This document shows positions 32,196 to 39,787 of a DNA stretch of 56,344 nucleotides, piece after piece. Below the pieces are notes generated by a model. The model was given only the letters and a program-made list of their open reading frames with translations, was not told the origin of the DNA and did no database searches. The number at the start of each line of letters is the position of its first letter. Position 1 is the stretch's first letter. The stretch lies in NCBI GenBank assembly GCA_026645935.1, contig JAPKMP010000022.1:1-56344 (forward strand). The letters are read 5' to 3'. The DNA is from Candidatus Villigracilaceae bacterium. Its GTDB lineage: Bacteria > Chloroflexota > Anaerolineae > Anaerolineales > Villigracilaceae. The position numbers were made by a program, and so were the translations under genes.

Positions 32196-32762
32196 ATGAA
32201 AAAAGAAGTCACCCCCAAAGACCAGGTTTTCCAGACCGCTGGCAAACTTTTCTATCAACACGGCTATCGTGCCATCGGCGTGGATACCATCGCGGCGGAA
32301 TCGGGCATCGGCAAGATGACTCTCTACCGCCATTACCCATCCAAGGACGATTTGATCGTCGCCTATCTCAAAGACAGCGATGAACTTTTTTGGAAAAATT
32401 TTGAAGAACTCACAAAAAATACCCCCTCTGCTCGCGAAAAATTATTGGCTTTCTTCGTTGGCTTGCAGGAATATGTGACGACACCCGCCTGTTACGGCTG
32501 TCCCTTCCTTAATGTGGCAACAGAATATCCCGAAACAGATTATGCGGGTCATCAAGTGGCAATTGAACACAAGCAGACCGTCCGCGCGCGTTTCCGTCAA
32601 ATGGCAAAAGAAGCGGGCGCAAAGAAACCTGACATTCTTGCCGACCAGCTTTTCCTGCTCATGGACGGCGCATACATGGCGTCGCGCATGTTCGGCGCGG
32701 AGAATCCCGCCGCGCATCTCGCCGAGGCCGCGCGGGTTTTGATCGATTCTGCTTTGGAATAA
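32196..32762 (+). CDS. TetR-family repressor
   Basis: A 188 aa TetR regulator. The DNA-binding domain is 'VFQTAGKLFYQHGYRAIGVDTIAAESGIGKMTLYRHYPSKDDLI' (residues ~9-52), and the ligand domain contains 'TPACYGCPFLNVATEYPE', a cysteine-bearing segment seen in AcrR/YcdC-like members. ATG 32196 is chosen because GAGGAAA precedes it and the operators lie upstream; the longer frame to 32034 overlaps the operators and the PPOX gene. It probably represses itself and the divergent PPOX/aldo-keto reductase unit. The stop is six bases before an ettA tail remnant. Confidence 0.93.
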   Translation: MKKEVTPKDQVFQTAGKLFYQHGYRAIGVDTIAAESGIGKMTLYRHYPSKDDLIVAYLKDSDELFWKNFEELTKNTPSAREKLLAFFVGLQEYVTTPACYGCPFLNVATEYPETDYAGHQVAIEHKQTVRARFRQMAKEAGAKKPDILADQLFLLMDGAYMASRMFGAENPAAHLAEAARVLIDSALE

Positions 32763-32767
32763 GATTC

Positions 32768-32859
32768 AACAACGAGTCCGATTACGAAACCATGCTGAGC
32801 AAGAATTCGGCAAAGATTTGACCTTGCATCGCGTCAAATATAGAACGTTAAAACGATAA
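32768..32859 (+). pseudogene. ettA 3'-end remnant (tail A)
   Basis: Matches the last ~31 codons of ettA: 'SDYETMLS' then, after a one-base deletion, 'KFGKDLTLHRVKYRTLKR' and TAA. The diverged but synonymous-rich sequence shows that it comes from an ettA allele, not from the local gene by recent duplication. Confidence 0.9.
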
Positions 32860-32867
32860 ATAAGATT

Positions 32868-32993
32868 CATGTCGTTGCGAGCCTGTTGGTCGAGTAAGCG
32901 GCGGCGAACGTTCCGCCGCTGTATCGAGACCACAGGGCGAAGCAATCTCCTCATCGTGTAGGAAATTGCTTCGGGTCATGACCCTCGCAACAC
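32868..32993. repeat. MITE-like repeat, GTCATTGCGAG family (copy 2) with nested palindrome
   Basis: 'ATGTCGTTGCGAG' ... 'CCCTCGCAACAC'. The interior carries a second inverted repeat ('GGTCGAGTA' ... 'TATCGAGACC' around a 'GGCGG..CCGCC' core), making this copy longer than the others. Nine bases after tail A. Confidence 0.85.
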
Positions 32994-33052
32994 TTGCACC
33001 TGGCGCACACTTGCCCCGGACGCAAGTGCCGGGGAGTACAGGTGTGACACAT

Positions 33053-33088
33053 AAAAAAACGTCCCGAAGGTTGTGAACCTTCGGGACG
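33053..33088 (-). terminator. Terminator of the second DUF2283 pair
   Basis: 'CGTCCCGAAGGTT' (33060-33072) and its exact complement (33076-33088) form a 13-bp stem with a three-base loop; on the minus strand it is followed by a T-run. It lies seven bases after the DUF2283 stop. Confidence 0.93.
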
Positions 33089-33095
33089 CTCTGTC

Positions 33096-33305
33096 TTAGG
33101 TGGATGTCATCGCTGGTATTCTTTGGTAGAGAAATTCCCGCATATCGCTGGATGCGCTGGCATGTTCAATCGTGATACTGACCACGTTTCCATCTCTGTC
33201 CAGATCCAGGTAGATGTTTTCGTTTAGTTCGCGCGTTTCCACAGGCGGGTTGCTGGAAAGTTCAACCAGCGTGGTATCGGTATCTTCAAAATATTTGATA
33301 CGCAT
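33096..33305 (-). CDS. DUF2283 protein (second pair)
   Basis: A 69 aa DUF2283 protein: 'KYFEDTDTTLVELSSNPPVETRELNENIYLDLDRDGNVVSITIEHAS'. It is only distantly similar to the DUF2283 protein at 16580, so the two pairs are not a recent duplication. It starts three bases after the stop of the companion gene and is followed by a strong terminator. Confidence 0.88.
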   Translation of the reverse strand: MRIKYFEDTDTTLVELSSNPPVETRELNENIYLDLDRDGNVVSITIEHASASSDMREFLYQRIPAMTST

Positions 33306-33308
33306 GGC

Positions 33309-33545
33309 TTACTCCTTAAAGTTTCGATCAAAGAAAGCGTTGTGAACGGTCTCACCGTCCTCGAGCAGGATGACCCGCAACACGCGGTTTTCCATTTCTG
33401 GGATCCGCGCCCAGCGGCGAATCCTGCCGTCGGATTGAATCTCCTCATGCAATGGGCTTTGAACAACCCGCTCGATCCATTCACCCAGAATTAAAATACG
33501 GTCAGGGCGTTGACGGGTATATTGAAAATACTGCGTGGTCTTCAT
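33309..33545 (-). CDS. Small DUF2283-partner protein (DUF4258-like, possible toxin)
   Basis: A 78 aa protein: 'RPDRILILGEWIERVVQSPLHEEIQSDGRIRRWARIPE', 'VLRVILLEDGETVHNAFFDRNFKE'. This is the standard companion of DUF2283, with a DUF4258-like plan (a helix with E-W-I-E-R, then strands ending in a 'D-G-E-T-V-H-N-A-F-F-D' block). ATG 33545 is taken; TATAAT on the minus strand at 33555-33560 ends nine bases before it, so the leader would be minimal. The promoter lies against an ettA tail remnant. The toxin role is an inference from gene pairing. Confidence 0.8.
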   Translation of the reverse strand: MKTTQYFQYTRQRPDRILILGEWIERVVQSPLHEEIQSDGRIRRWARIPEMENRVLRVILLEDGETVHNAFFDRNFKE

Positions 33546-33576
33546 TTTTCTTTGATTATACTTGAAGTAGAAGACC

Positions 33577-33702
33577 CTCGAAAGCGACACTGTCGCCAAG
33601 ATGTACACCCGCAACTGGTCCGATTACGAAACGATGGTGCAAGAGAGATTCGGCGCAGACATCACCCTCCATCGGGTCAAACACCGAATGATGAAACGGT
33701 AA
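33577..33702 (+). pseudogene. ettA 3'-end remnant (tail B), frame intact
   Basis: The last 42 codons of an ettA-like gene, still open: 'AKMYTRNWSDYETMVQERFG' then 'ADITLHRVKHRMMKR' and TAA. It differs from the local ettA at many residues (T-R for I-G, V-Q-E-R for M-T-E-K), so it derives from a different allele. Its own terminator follows. Confidence 0.93.
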
Positions 33703-33709
33703 CCTAACG

Positions 33710-33747
33710 AAAAATCCCCTGCTCAAAACTTGAAGCGGGGGATTTTT
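33710..33747 (+). terminator. Terminator after ettA tail B
   Basis: 'AAAAATCCCC' (33710-33719) pairs with 'GGGGATTTTT' (33738-33747). It is correctly placed for an ettA transcript and also serves the convergent cupin gene. Confidence 0.85.
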
Positions 33748-33772
33748 CATTTGCAATATACTGAGATGTTTT

Positions 33773-34258
33773 CTACCCAAGAATTTCCATGCCATACTTT
33801 TGCACGATCGGCATTAATTGCTCCATCTCTTCATCCGTGGGCGGCGCTGCCAGTGGCGGCAAAATGGCAGACGGTGCAGGCTCACTTGTCTCACGGATAA
33901 AATCCTCAAAGCCTGATGGCGTAAGAATGAACAACAACCGCGCGGATCCCTTGTTGACGGTGTAGCGGTGCGGCACATTTTTGGGTCCGAATAGGAACGA
34001 ACCTGCCTCCGCCTGAATGGTTTTATCGCCCACTTCAAAGGTCAATGAGCCTTCCAATATCCAAAAGGCTTCATCTTCATTATGATGGACATGTAAAGGC
34101 GCTTCGGCTCCTTCATGTTCCACCACTTCCACCAGCGCATACTGATTATTGGTGTCTTTTCCTGAAGCTTTGATCAACGCCAGCGACCCCATCCACCAAA
34201 ACGCTTCACCCTCATTTGCATTCATCGCATAGACTCGGCTTGCATGGTTTGTGTTCAT
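33773..34258 (-). CDS. Cupin-2 domain protein
   Basis: A 161 aa single-cupin protein: 'APLHVHHNEDEAFWILEGSLTFEVG' (motif 1, H-x-H...E) and 'PKNVPHRYTVNKGSARLLFILTPSGFEDF' (motif 2 His). Similar proteins include quercetin-dioxygenase-like cupins. It follows a TetR gene by 33 bp on the same strand with AAAGGAG before the ATG, so it is probably its target and partner. The C-terminal 'PPTDEEMEQLMPIVQKYGMEI' is a helical tail common in this subgroup. Enzymatic activity is not established. Confidence 0.88.
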   Translation of the reverse strand: MNTNHASRVYAMNANEGEAFWWMGSLALIKASGKDTNNQYALVEVVEHEGAEAPLHVHHNEDEAFWILEGSLTFEVGDKTIQAEAGSFLFGPKNVPHRYTVNKGSARLLFILTPSGFEDFIRETSEPAPSAILPPLAAPPTDEEMEQLMPIVQKYGMEILG

Positions 34259-34291
34259 TCTATCTCCTTTGACAATAAAGAAAAGCCGCCG

Positions 34292-34891
34292 CTAACTCGA
34301 GGACCTGACGACTAAACATAACAGCAATTCATTCATCATCTGTTCGATCTCCGCACGTGACATTCCTCGCCGCCGAAACGATAAATAGACAGGCACATCC
34401 AGCAAGGCGCTCATAGCCTCCGTCGTTCGTTTGTTCGGCTTGATGGGTTCAAGCGCGATACGCGTCAACCCGTCAATGAGTTCTTTGAGGTATGTCTCCC
34501 ACTCCTGAACCGACTCAAGCATGCGCTCCTGATGGTCTATTTCCAGATACGGCTCCCCGCGCTCGTAAAAATCGAAGAGGGTTTTCACCAACCTTGCGAT
34601 TCGCTCCTCAACCGTTGAAGCATCCGCAAAGATCGTATCCGCATCCTCCAGCGACGGCGGCTGGGCGATGGCAGCCATCAACTTCCCGCACGCAGGGACA
34701 AGTTCATCGAGGGAAGGGAAGTAGTTATACACCGTCGCCAGCGAGACATCGGCATGTTGCGCAATATCCTTCCACGAGGTGCCGAAGATTCCTTTTTGGC
34801 TGTGTAACGCCAGCGTGGACTTCAGAATCCGCTGTCGGATCGCTTCAGAATTTGATACGCATTTAGTCTTGTCATATTTTCGTGGAGACAT
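34292..34891 (-). CDS. TetR-family regulator
   Basis: A 199 aa TetR protein with DNA-binding domain 'AIRQRILKSTLALHSQKGIFGTSWKDIAQHADVSLATVYNYFPSLDELV' (residues ~17-65) and a helical ligand domain. First gene of a two-gene unit with the cupin. The AT-rich upstream region has an inverted repeat (34909-34923) that may be its operator. Confidence 0.92.
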   Translation of the reverse strand: MSPRKYDKTKCVSNSEAIRQRILKSTLALHSQKGIFGTSWKDIAQHADVSLATVYNYFPSLDELVPACGKLMAAIAQPPSLEDADTIFADASTVEERIARLVKTLFDFYERGEPYLEIDHQERMLESVQEWETYLKELIDGLTRIALEPIKPNKRTTEAMSALLDVPVYLSFRRRGMSRAEIEQMMNELLLCLVVRSSS

Positions 34892-34908
34892 AAAAAGCCT
34901 GATTTATT

Positions 34909-34923
34909 TAGAAAAAATTTCTA
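34909..34923. promoter_or_regulatory. Candidate TetR operator
   Basis: 'TAGAAA' AAA 'TTTCTA', 18 bases upstream of the TetR start in an AT-rich stretch. Only one copy, so weaker evidence than the twin sites at 32126. Confidence 0.4.
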
Positions 34924-34988
34924 TATAAATTTATCAAAATAAGAGACACCTGTCAAGCCCTGGAGCAGTTTATTATTCCCTAGGCGTA

Positions 34989-35072
34989 TCAGAATACGAA
35001 ACGATGATGCAAGAAAAGTTCGGCAAAGATTTAACTCCGCATCAGGTGAAGTATCGGACGTTGAAAAGATAA
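34989..35072 (+). pseudogene. ettA 3'-end remnant (tail C)
   Basis: The last 28 codons, frame open: 'SEYETMMQEKFGKDL' then 'TPHQVKYRTLKR' and TAA. A third distinct allele. It is followed after nine bases by a MITE-like copy, as in tail A and ettA itself. Confidence 0.92.
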
Positions 35073-35081
35073 ACCACGATC

Positions 35082-35159
35082 ATGTCGTTGTGAGTCTTCG
35101 AGAAAGCAATCCTCTCGTTGTGTCAGGGATTGCTTCGCAACCTGCACTCGCAATGACAT
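35082..35159. repeat. MITE-like repeat, GTCATTGCGAG family (copy 3)
   Basis: 'ATGTCGTTGTGAG' ... 'CACTCGCAATGACAT' with inner 'GAAAGCAATCC' / 'GGGATTGCTTCG'. It lies between ettA tails C and D. The 34892-35336 gap otherwise holds only these remnants and about 110 bases with nothing recognisable. Confidence 0.88.
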
Positions 35160-35163
35160 GGCT

Positions 35164-35207
35164 GGCAACTGATCCGATTATGAAGCGATGATGATTGAGA
35201 AATTAGG
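35164..35207 (+). pseudogene. Decayed ettA remnant (tail D)
   Basis: 'GGCAACTGATCCGATTATGA' followed by 'GCGATGATGATTGAGAAATT' matches the ettA segment encoding 'GNWSDYEAMMIEKLG', with Trp changed to a stop and homology lost after about 15 codons. It is the most distal and most decayed copy. Confidence 0.7.
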
Positions 35208-35336
35208 CATTGAGCACGACTTGTCGGGTTTATCTTGTAAAAAAGTTCCACCTTCTACTTTACCCCTCCCGGGTGAACCATGGAAGCGTGATCGAGCATG
35301 ATCAGGTTCTGCAAATTCGAGCCCTTACATCTCAAA

Positions 35337-37595
35337 TTAAAACATCATCATCTGCCCGACCGCCTTTTCCACCGGGTCGCTGGTGATCTGTTCATCGAAT
35401 GTCTCGCGCGTGAGAATGGGGAGTTCGAGCAAGCCGCGCAGCGTGCGGTATTTTACCAGGCGGTGTTTTTTCAACCCCTCCTTCAATGACGGGTCTCGCT
35501 CCTGTTTATACGCCACAAGCGCCGCGCGACCACCGGGAAAGACCATGACGGTTTGCCCGCCCGCCTTTTCCAACGCGCGGTGGACCAGGGCGGAAGCGAG
35601 GACATAGAACCTACGGACAGGCTTGCCTTTCTCGAGCCATGTCAATACCGGATGATCCCGCTTCGAACCGTAATCGAGGCGTTTACCGATCTCTTCAAGC
35701 AGATCGAAAACCTTTTCCATTTCGTCGCGGCGCGCAGAGGCGAAATCCTCCCTGCGGAGGGTCCAGCTCCCACCGTCCTTTTCTGCATACGAATTCAGGA
35801 CTGCATAGATCAACGCCTTGGATGGAGTCATCAGCCCCGGGAACTGATTGTTCAACTCCCCTTCCACTTCAAGATAGATCGCGTTTGGGTTCTTCTGCAA
35901 ATAGGTCACAACCGCAACTTCCACTTTATCGGATAATGATTCGCCTTCAGCGGACACTGAGCGCTGAAGACGAAGGGTGGGCAAGGGATTCTTTGCTTCG
36001 CTCAGAATGACATTACCCAGCCCCCACATCCCCGTATCCACGCCCTCCCCCGTCGAGTAATGGAAGAACCCATCCCCTTCCTTCAAAGCTTCTTCCATCG
36101 CGTTGTGGGTTTTGCGCAATGCCGTATCGAACTCGTCTTCAGTCTGTTTCAACGCATTTGCTTGCGCCAGCGCGATCAATCCCGCCGTGTGCAGATGAAG
36201 ATACCCCGCCGGTTCGCCGCGCGCGGATAAAAACTCGCGCATCGCTTTTCGTATGGTTTCGATCTCCATCTGCGCCGGCTGCAGTTTGCTCCCGCTCTTC
36301 CAAACGATCTGCACAGGGTCGAGCGCGGTGCGCAGTGCGATACTTTCCAGAACAAATCCCGCCGCCTGCGCCGCCGTCAACGCCGAGGTCATGAAAGGCG
36401 CTTCGGGTTCGGGCAGAACGCCAAAGACCGGCACACCGTCTGCGAGTAGCTCGTTCAAATGGCTGAACATCGCGTACAACGCGGTCGCGTTCCACGCCCA
36501 ATCGTACCTTCTGCGCCGCAATGCGATCTTATACGGCTCGACCGCATCCCTGCCCCAAAGCCATCCCGCCCACAGCGCCGAAAGAGTCCAGAACGCCTGG
36601 TTTGGTCTTGGGATGGAACCGATCACCGCCGCGATGGGAATCTCCCGTTTGACTTCATGCGCAAGGTCTTTGAGACGGCCGTCATAGATGCATATCCCGC
36701 CCGTTTCGGGAATTTTTTTCGGCCACGCCTCGAGCGGGACGGGTGAGCCTGAACCTGCAAACAAACCGACCCCACGCTCGAGCATCATCCAAAGATTATC
36801 CTCGCGGTATTGATTCGGCGTGGATAACTGCTTCGGGCGCGGACGTTCCGCCGGGTGCGCCCAAAGCGAGTTGCCCGCATCGAAAGCCAGCAGCAGGAGC
36901 GCGGTCAATGCGCGCTTGCGGTTTGGAGAAAGATTCATACCATCGAGCCGGTTCAGGATCGTGCCGATGACATACAATGGGCGCGGTTGATAATGCTCGA
37001 TGGCTTCCTCGGCATAGAAACGGTCTTCGTCTTTGAGAGAGACCACCCGCTCGAACAGGCGCGTTCGATGCAGGGTATCCGTCGCGGCGATGCGATTTGC
37101 GTTTTCCCTGTCCTCCTCCGTTGCCGGTCTCTCGCCCGAGTCTCCGCATTGTTTGCATTCGTAGATCTTCGCGTACGGCTCAACCTCTCCTTTACGCCAG
37201 AGAAAAGCCTGCGCCTGGGTCTTTTGTTCGCATTTTTCGCATTTGGTCAGGTATAACGATTGCAGGTGAAGTTCGAGTCTCTCGTCCCCTTTTTTGACCG
37301 CGCCCAGGTCTGCGAGCGCGGCAATGAATTCTGACTCTGGCGGCGGGTCGGCAAATATTTCAAGAAGAAAGCGTGTCACTGGGTTGTTGGCTGTCACCAG
37401 CACGCGGTAACCGCTGCGTGCGGCTTCGAGAGCAACTTTCGGGGCGAATCCGAACGGGTCGAGCAGCCAGGTTCCGGCTAAGTCAAGATGCGAAAGCCAT
37501 CCCGAGATGACGCCATCCTCCAATGCGGGTAAAAATCGGGAGAGGGGTCCAACCTCCGCGGGTTTGAATCCGGGAATGTAGGGTTTGAAGTCCAT
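35337..37595 (-). CDS. Degenerate DNA-methyltransferase-like protein with zinc ribbon
   Basis: A 752 aa protein resembling DUF1156-type adenine methylases in layout but not in key residues. The AdoMet-loop position reads 'LLDPFGFAPKVALEAARSGYRVLVTANNPVTRFLLE', retaining 'DPF' but not the usual glycines. A zinc ribbon 'CEKCEQKTQ' ... 'CKQCGDSGE' lies at residues ~119-150. Where active enzymes have D-P-P-Y, this one has 'GSIPRPNQAFWTLSALW'. It is therefore probably not a functional methylase. A mobile-repeat-derived stretch ('NVILSEAKNP') is inserted in frame around residue 530. It starts one base after the GT2 stop. The role is unknown. Confidence 0.55.
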   Translation of the reverse strand: MDFKPYIPGFKPAEVGPLSRFLPALEDGVISGWLSHLDLAGTWLLDPFGFAPKVALEAARSGYRVLVTANNPVTRFLLEIFADPPPESEFIAALADLGAVKKGDERLELHLQSLYLTKCEKCEQKTQAQAFLWRKGEVEPYAKIYECKQCGDSGERPATEEDRENANRIAATDTLHRTRLFERVVSLKDEDRFYAEEAIEHYQPRPLYVIGTILNRLDGMNLSPNRKRALTALLLLAFDAGNSLWAHPAERPRPKQLSTPNQYREDNLWMMLERGVGLFAGSGSPVPLEAWPKKIPETGGICIYDGRLKDLAHEVKREIPIAAVIGSIPRPNQAFWTLSALWAGWLWGRDAVEPYKIALRRRRYDWAWNATALYAMFSHLNELLADGVPVFGVLPEPEAPFMTSALTAAQAAGFVLESIALRTALDPVQIVWKSGSKLQPAQMEIETIRKAMREFLSARGEPAGYLHLHTAGLIALAQANALKQTEDEFDTALRKTHNAMEEALKEGDGFFHYSTGEGVDTGMWGLGNVILSEAKNPLPTLRLQRSVSAEGESLSDKVEVAVVTYLQKNPNAIYLEVEGELNNQFPGLMTPSKALIYAVLNSYAEKDGGSWTLRREDFASARRDEMEKVFDLLEEIGKRLDYGSKRDHPVLTWLEKGKPVRRFYVLASALVHRALEKAGGQTVMVFPGGRAALVAYKQERDPSLKEGLKKHRLVKYRTLRGLLELPILTRETFDEQITSDPVEKAVGQMMMF
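35941..36012. repeat. Palindromic repeat inserted in frame in the coding region
   Basis: Minus-strand reading 'GTCATTCTGAGCGAAGCAAA' is the start of a widespread bacterial intergenic repeat, and the other end forms a palindrome ('CTTCAGCG' ... 'CGCTGAAG'). Here it encodes about 24 residues without breaking the frame. Confidence 0.75.
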
Positions 37596-37596
37596 C

Positions 37597-38565
37597 TCAC
37601 ACCAGAGGTTTGCTCAAAGCCTTGCGCGGGGCGGCGTTGAGGTCGATCTCGACGGCGGAAAGCAATATTTGAATTGCGAGGATGACCGAAAGGGTAGGCA
37701 GGATGACCGTGCCCGTGGGGGCAGGGATGCCAAGTCTTGCGTAATGGATCCATTTGGTGATGCCGAAGATCAAACCAAACAATAGAAGCGGGATGCCCGT
37801 CAGCAGGTAGATGGAGGTCATCGAGAAATCGAAAATGAAATATTTCAACACGACGCGGCGAAGCAATGTGCGCGTGAGTTTGAAAGGAAACTCGAAAAGA
37901 ACGCGCCGAATGGAAAGATTGGAGGTCTCGCCGCCGTACCGCGCAGGCATGGTCACATCCTGGACGCAGGCGCCGAGCAGATACAAGCGCGAGAGCATCG
38001 AGGTTTCGAAGAAATACCCTTTGTCGAGTTTGTCCATCGGTAACTGCGCAAGGATCTCGGCGCGAATGGCGAAATAGCCGTTTGTCGGGTCGAAGATGTT
38101 CCAATAGCCGGTGGCGGCTTTGGTGAGAAAGCTCAACCCAAGGTTGCCAAGGCGGCGGATGAACGGCATTTTTTGCAAGGCGGGAAAATTACGAAAGCGG
38201 TTGCCCTTGGCGTAATCGGCTTCGCCGGCGATGAGGGGAGCGATCAGGGCGGGGATATAGCCCGGGTCCATCTGTCCGTCGCCGTCCACTTTGATCACGA
38301 TGTCGCTTTTCAATTCGAGCGCTTTCCTGAAACCCGTCGCCATCGCGCCACCCACGCCCTGGTTTTTTGCGTGACGAATCAGCGTGATGCGTTTATCGCG
38401 TTTGGCGGCGGCGGCCACGAGGTCCGCGCTCGAGTCGGGCGAAGCGTCGTCCACCACGATGATATGACGGATAAAGCCAGGAACCCCCCCGAGGACCGTT
38501 TGAATTTCCTTTTCCGTCCGATACGCAGGGATGACCACTGCGATCTTGTACCGCGTGAAATTCAT
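37597..38565 (-). CDS. GT2 glycosyltransferase, dolichol-phosphate-mannose-synthase-like
   Basis: A 322 aa membrane-anchored GT2: 'IAVVIPAYRTEKEIQTVLGGVPG', 'HIIVVDDASPDSSAD', 'NQGVGGAMATGFRKALE' and the D-x-D region 'IVIKVDGDGQMDP'. The central part has 'DPTNGYFAIRAEIL' and 'FFETSMLSRLY'. Two C-terminal membrane helices ('SIYLLTGIPLLLFGLIFGI', 'TVILPTLSVILAIQILLSAV') follow. It is expected to make a polyprenyl-phosphate sugar, a donor for GT-C enzymes such as the one at 7111. It precedes the methyltransferase-like gene by one base. Confidence 0.9.
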   Translation of the reverse strand: MNFTRYKIAVVIPAYRTEKEIQTVLGGVPGFIRHIIVVDDASPDSSADLVAAAAKRDKRITLIRHAKNQGVGGAMATGFRKALELKSDIVIKVDGDGQMDPGYIPALIAPLIAGEADYAKGNRFRNFPALQKMPFIRRLGNLGLSFLTKAATGYWNIFDPTNGYFAIRAEILAQLPMDKLDKGYFFETSMLSRLYLLGACVQDVTMPARYGGETSNLSIRRVLFEFPFKLTRTLLRRVVLKYFIFDFSMTSIYLLTGIPLLLFGLIFGITKWIHYARLGIPAPTGTVILPTLSVILAIQILLSAVEIDLNAAPRKALSKPLV

Positions 38566-38616
38566 GCTTAAGATTGTAATCGAAAAGGTGATAGAATTTC
38601 TTCAAGGAGAACTTTC

Positions 38617-39768
38617 ATGGCAACCGGGGAACGTATTCTCATTGTCGAAAACGACCCAGATATCGCCGATCTGATCGGCAGACAGGCTCTCAAACCGCTC
38701 GGTTACCAGGTGAATGTGGTGGGAGATGCCGGTTCCGCGATCAAGCTCGCGGTTCAGACTCCTCCAGACCTGATCCTCGCCAATATCAACCTGCCCGGCC
38801 TGAGCGGAAAGGACCTGCTGGCGGCTCTTGGTTCTCAAAACGTCAAATCCCCCGTGATTGTCATCACCGAAAAGGGACAGGAACACGATGCCATCCAGGC
38901 ATTCCGCCTCGGAGCAACGGACGTTCTGTTCTGGCCCTTGCGCGATGCGGAGGTGGTCTCCATCGTCGAGCGCGCCCTGAGTCAGACCCAGGAGGCGCGC
39001 GAGCGTCAAAAGCTCGACCGTCAATTGAAAGCAACCAACGAGGAACTGCACAAACGGCTGCGCGACATGACCACCATCCTATCAGTCGCAAAAGCGGTCA
39101 CCTCCATCACCGACCAGCGTTATCTTTTCGACCGGATCCTCGAAAGCGCCATGCAGCTGGGCGAGTCGGATATGTGCTGGCTGATGCTGCGAGAGGAAAA
39201 GGGGAATCAATATCTGATGCGCGCCCAGCGCGGACTCCCCGAAGCCTGGTCGAAGAAAATGAACCAGCCGATGGACGACGGCATCAGTTCGCTGGTTGCG
39301 CTCTCGGGTGAAAGCCTGTTCATGAACGGCGTTCCCCTCCAGAAATTCAAGATCGCTTCGCTCGGAAAATCCGCCGGGGTCGTTCCCATCAAGATCAAAA
39401 ACGAAGTCATCGGCTTATTGATCGTGGCTCGCAAAGCCGACCGCGAATTTACGCGTGATGCCCAGACCATGCTCGAAGCCATGGCTGATTACGCATCGAT
39501 ATCGCTCGTCAACGCCAGATTGTTCCGCGCCCTCGAACAAACGGCGGAGGGCGCACGTGCCGGGGAAAAAGCCCGCCAGAGTTCGCTTGAAAACCTGCGG
39601 AGATCCATCCATACTGAAGTGGAGGCGGCGATCTATCCGCTCAATCTGGTGTTGACCGAGATGCCCGGCGCTCTCAACGCCGAACAGAAGAGAGCGCTCG
39701 AAACCGTAAAATCCGCGCTGGAACGTTTGATGCGCTCATCCGAAAAAACGGTTCCCCCGGCCAGGTAA
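38617..39768 (+). CDS. Pseudo-receiver/GAF signalling protein
   Basis: A 383 aa protein: receiver-like domain (1-120), coiled coil ('QEARERQKLDRQLKATNEELHKRLRDM'-type helix), GAF domain (~150-310) and a helical tail resembling a dimerisation helix without a kinase catalytic domain. In the receiver the phosphoacceptor position reads Asn ('LILANINLPG' where 'LLDINLPG' is expected) and the conserved Lys-Pro is Trp-Pro ('DVLFWPLRD'), so it should not be phosphorylated normally. AAGGAGA precedes the ATG. It is 19 bp upstream of a hybrid kinase gene and probably acts with it. Confidence 0.88.
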   Translation: MATGERILIVENDPDIADLIGRQALKPLGYQVNVVGDAGSAIKLAVQTPPDLILANINLPGLSGKDLLAALGSQNVKSPVIVITEKGQEHDAIQAFRLGATDVLFWPLRDAEVVSIVERALSQTQEARERQKLDRQLKATNEELHKRLRDMTTILSVAKAVTSITDQRYLFDRILESAMQLGESDMCWLMLREEKGNQYLMRAQRGLPEAWSKKMNQPMDDGISSLVALSGESLFMNGVPLQKFKIASLGKSAGVVPIKIKNEVIGLLIVARKADREFTRDAQTMLEAMADYASISLVNARLFRALEQTAEGARAGEKARQSSLENLRRSIHTEVEAAIYPLNLVLTEMPGALNAEQKRALETVKSALERLMRSSEKTVPPAR

Positions 39769-39787
39769 ACTGCCTCTCATCGAAACA

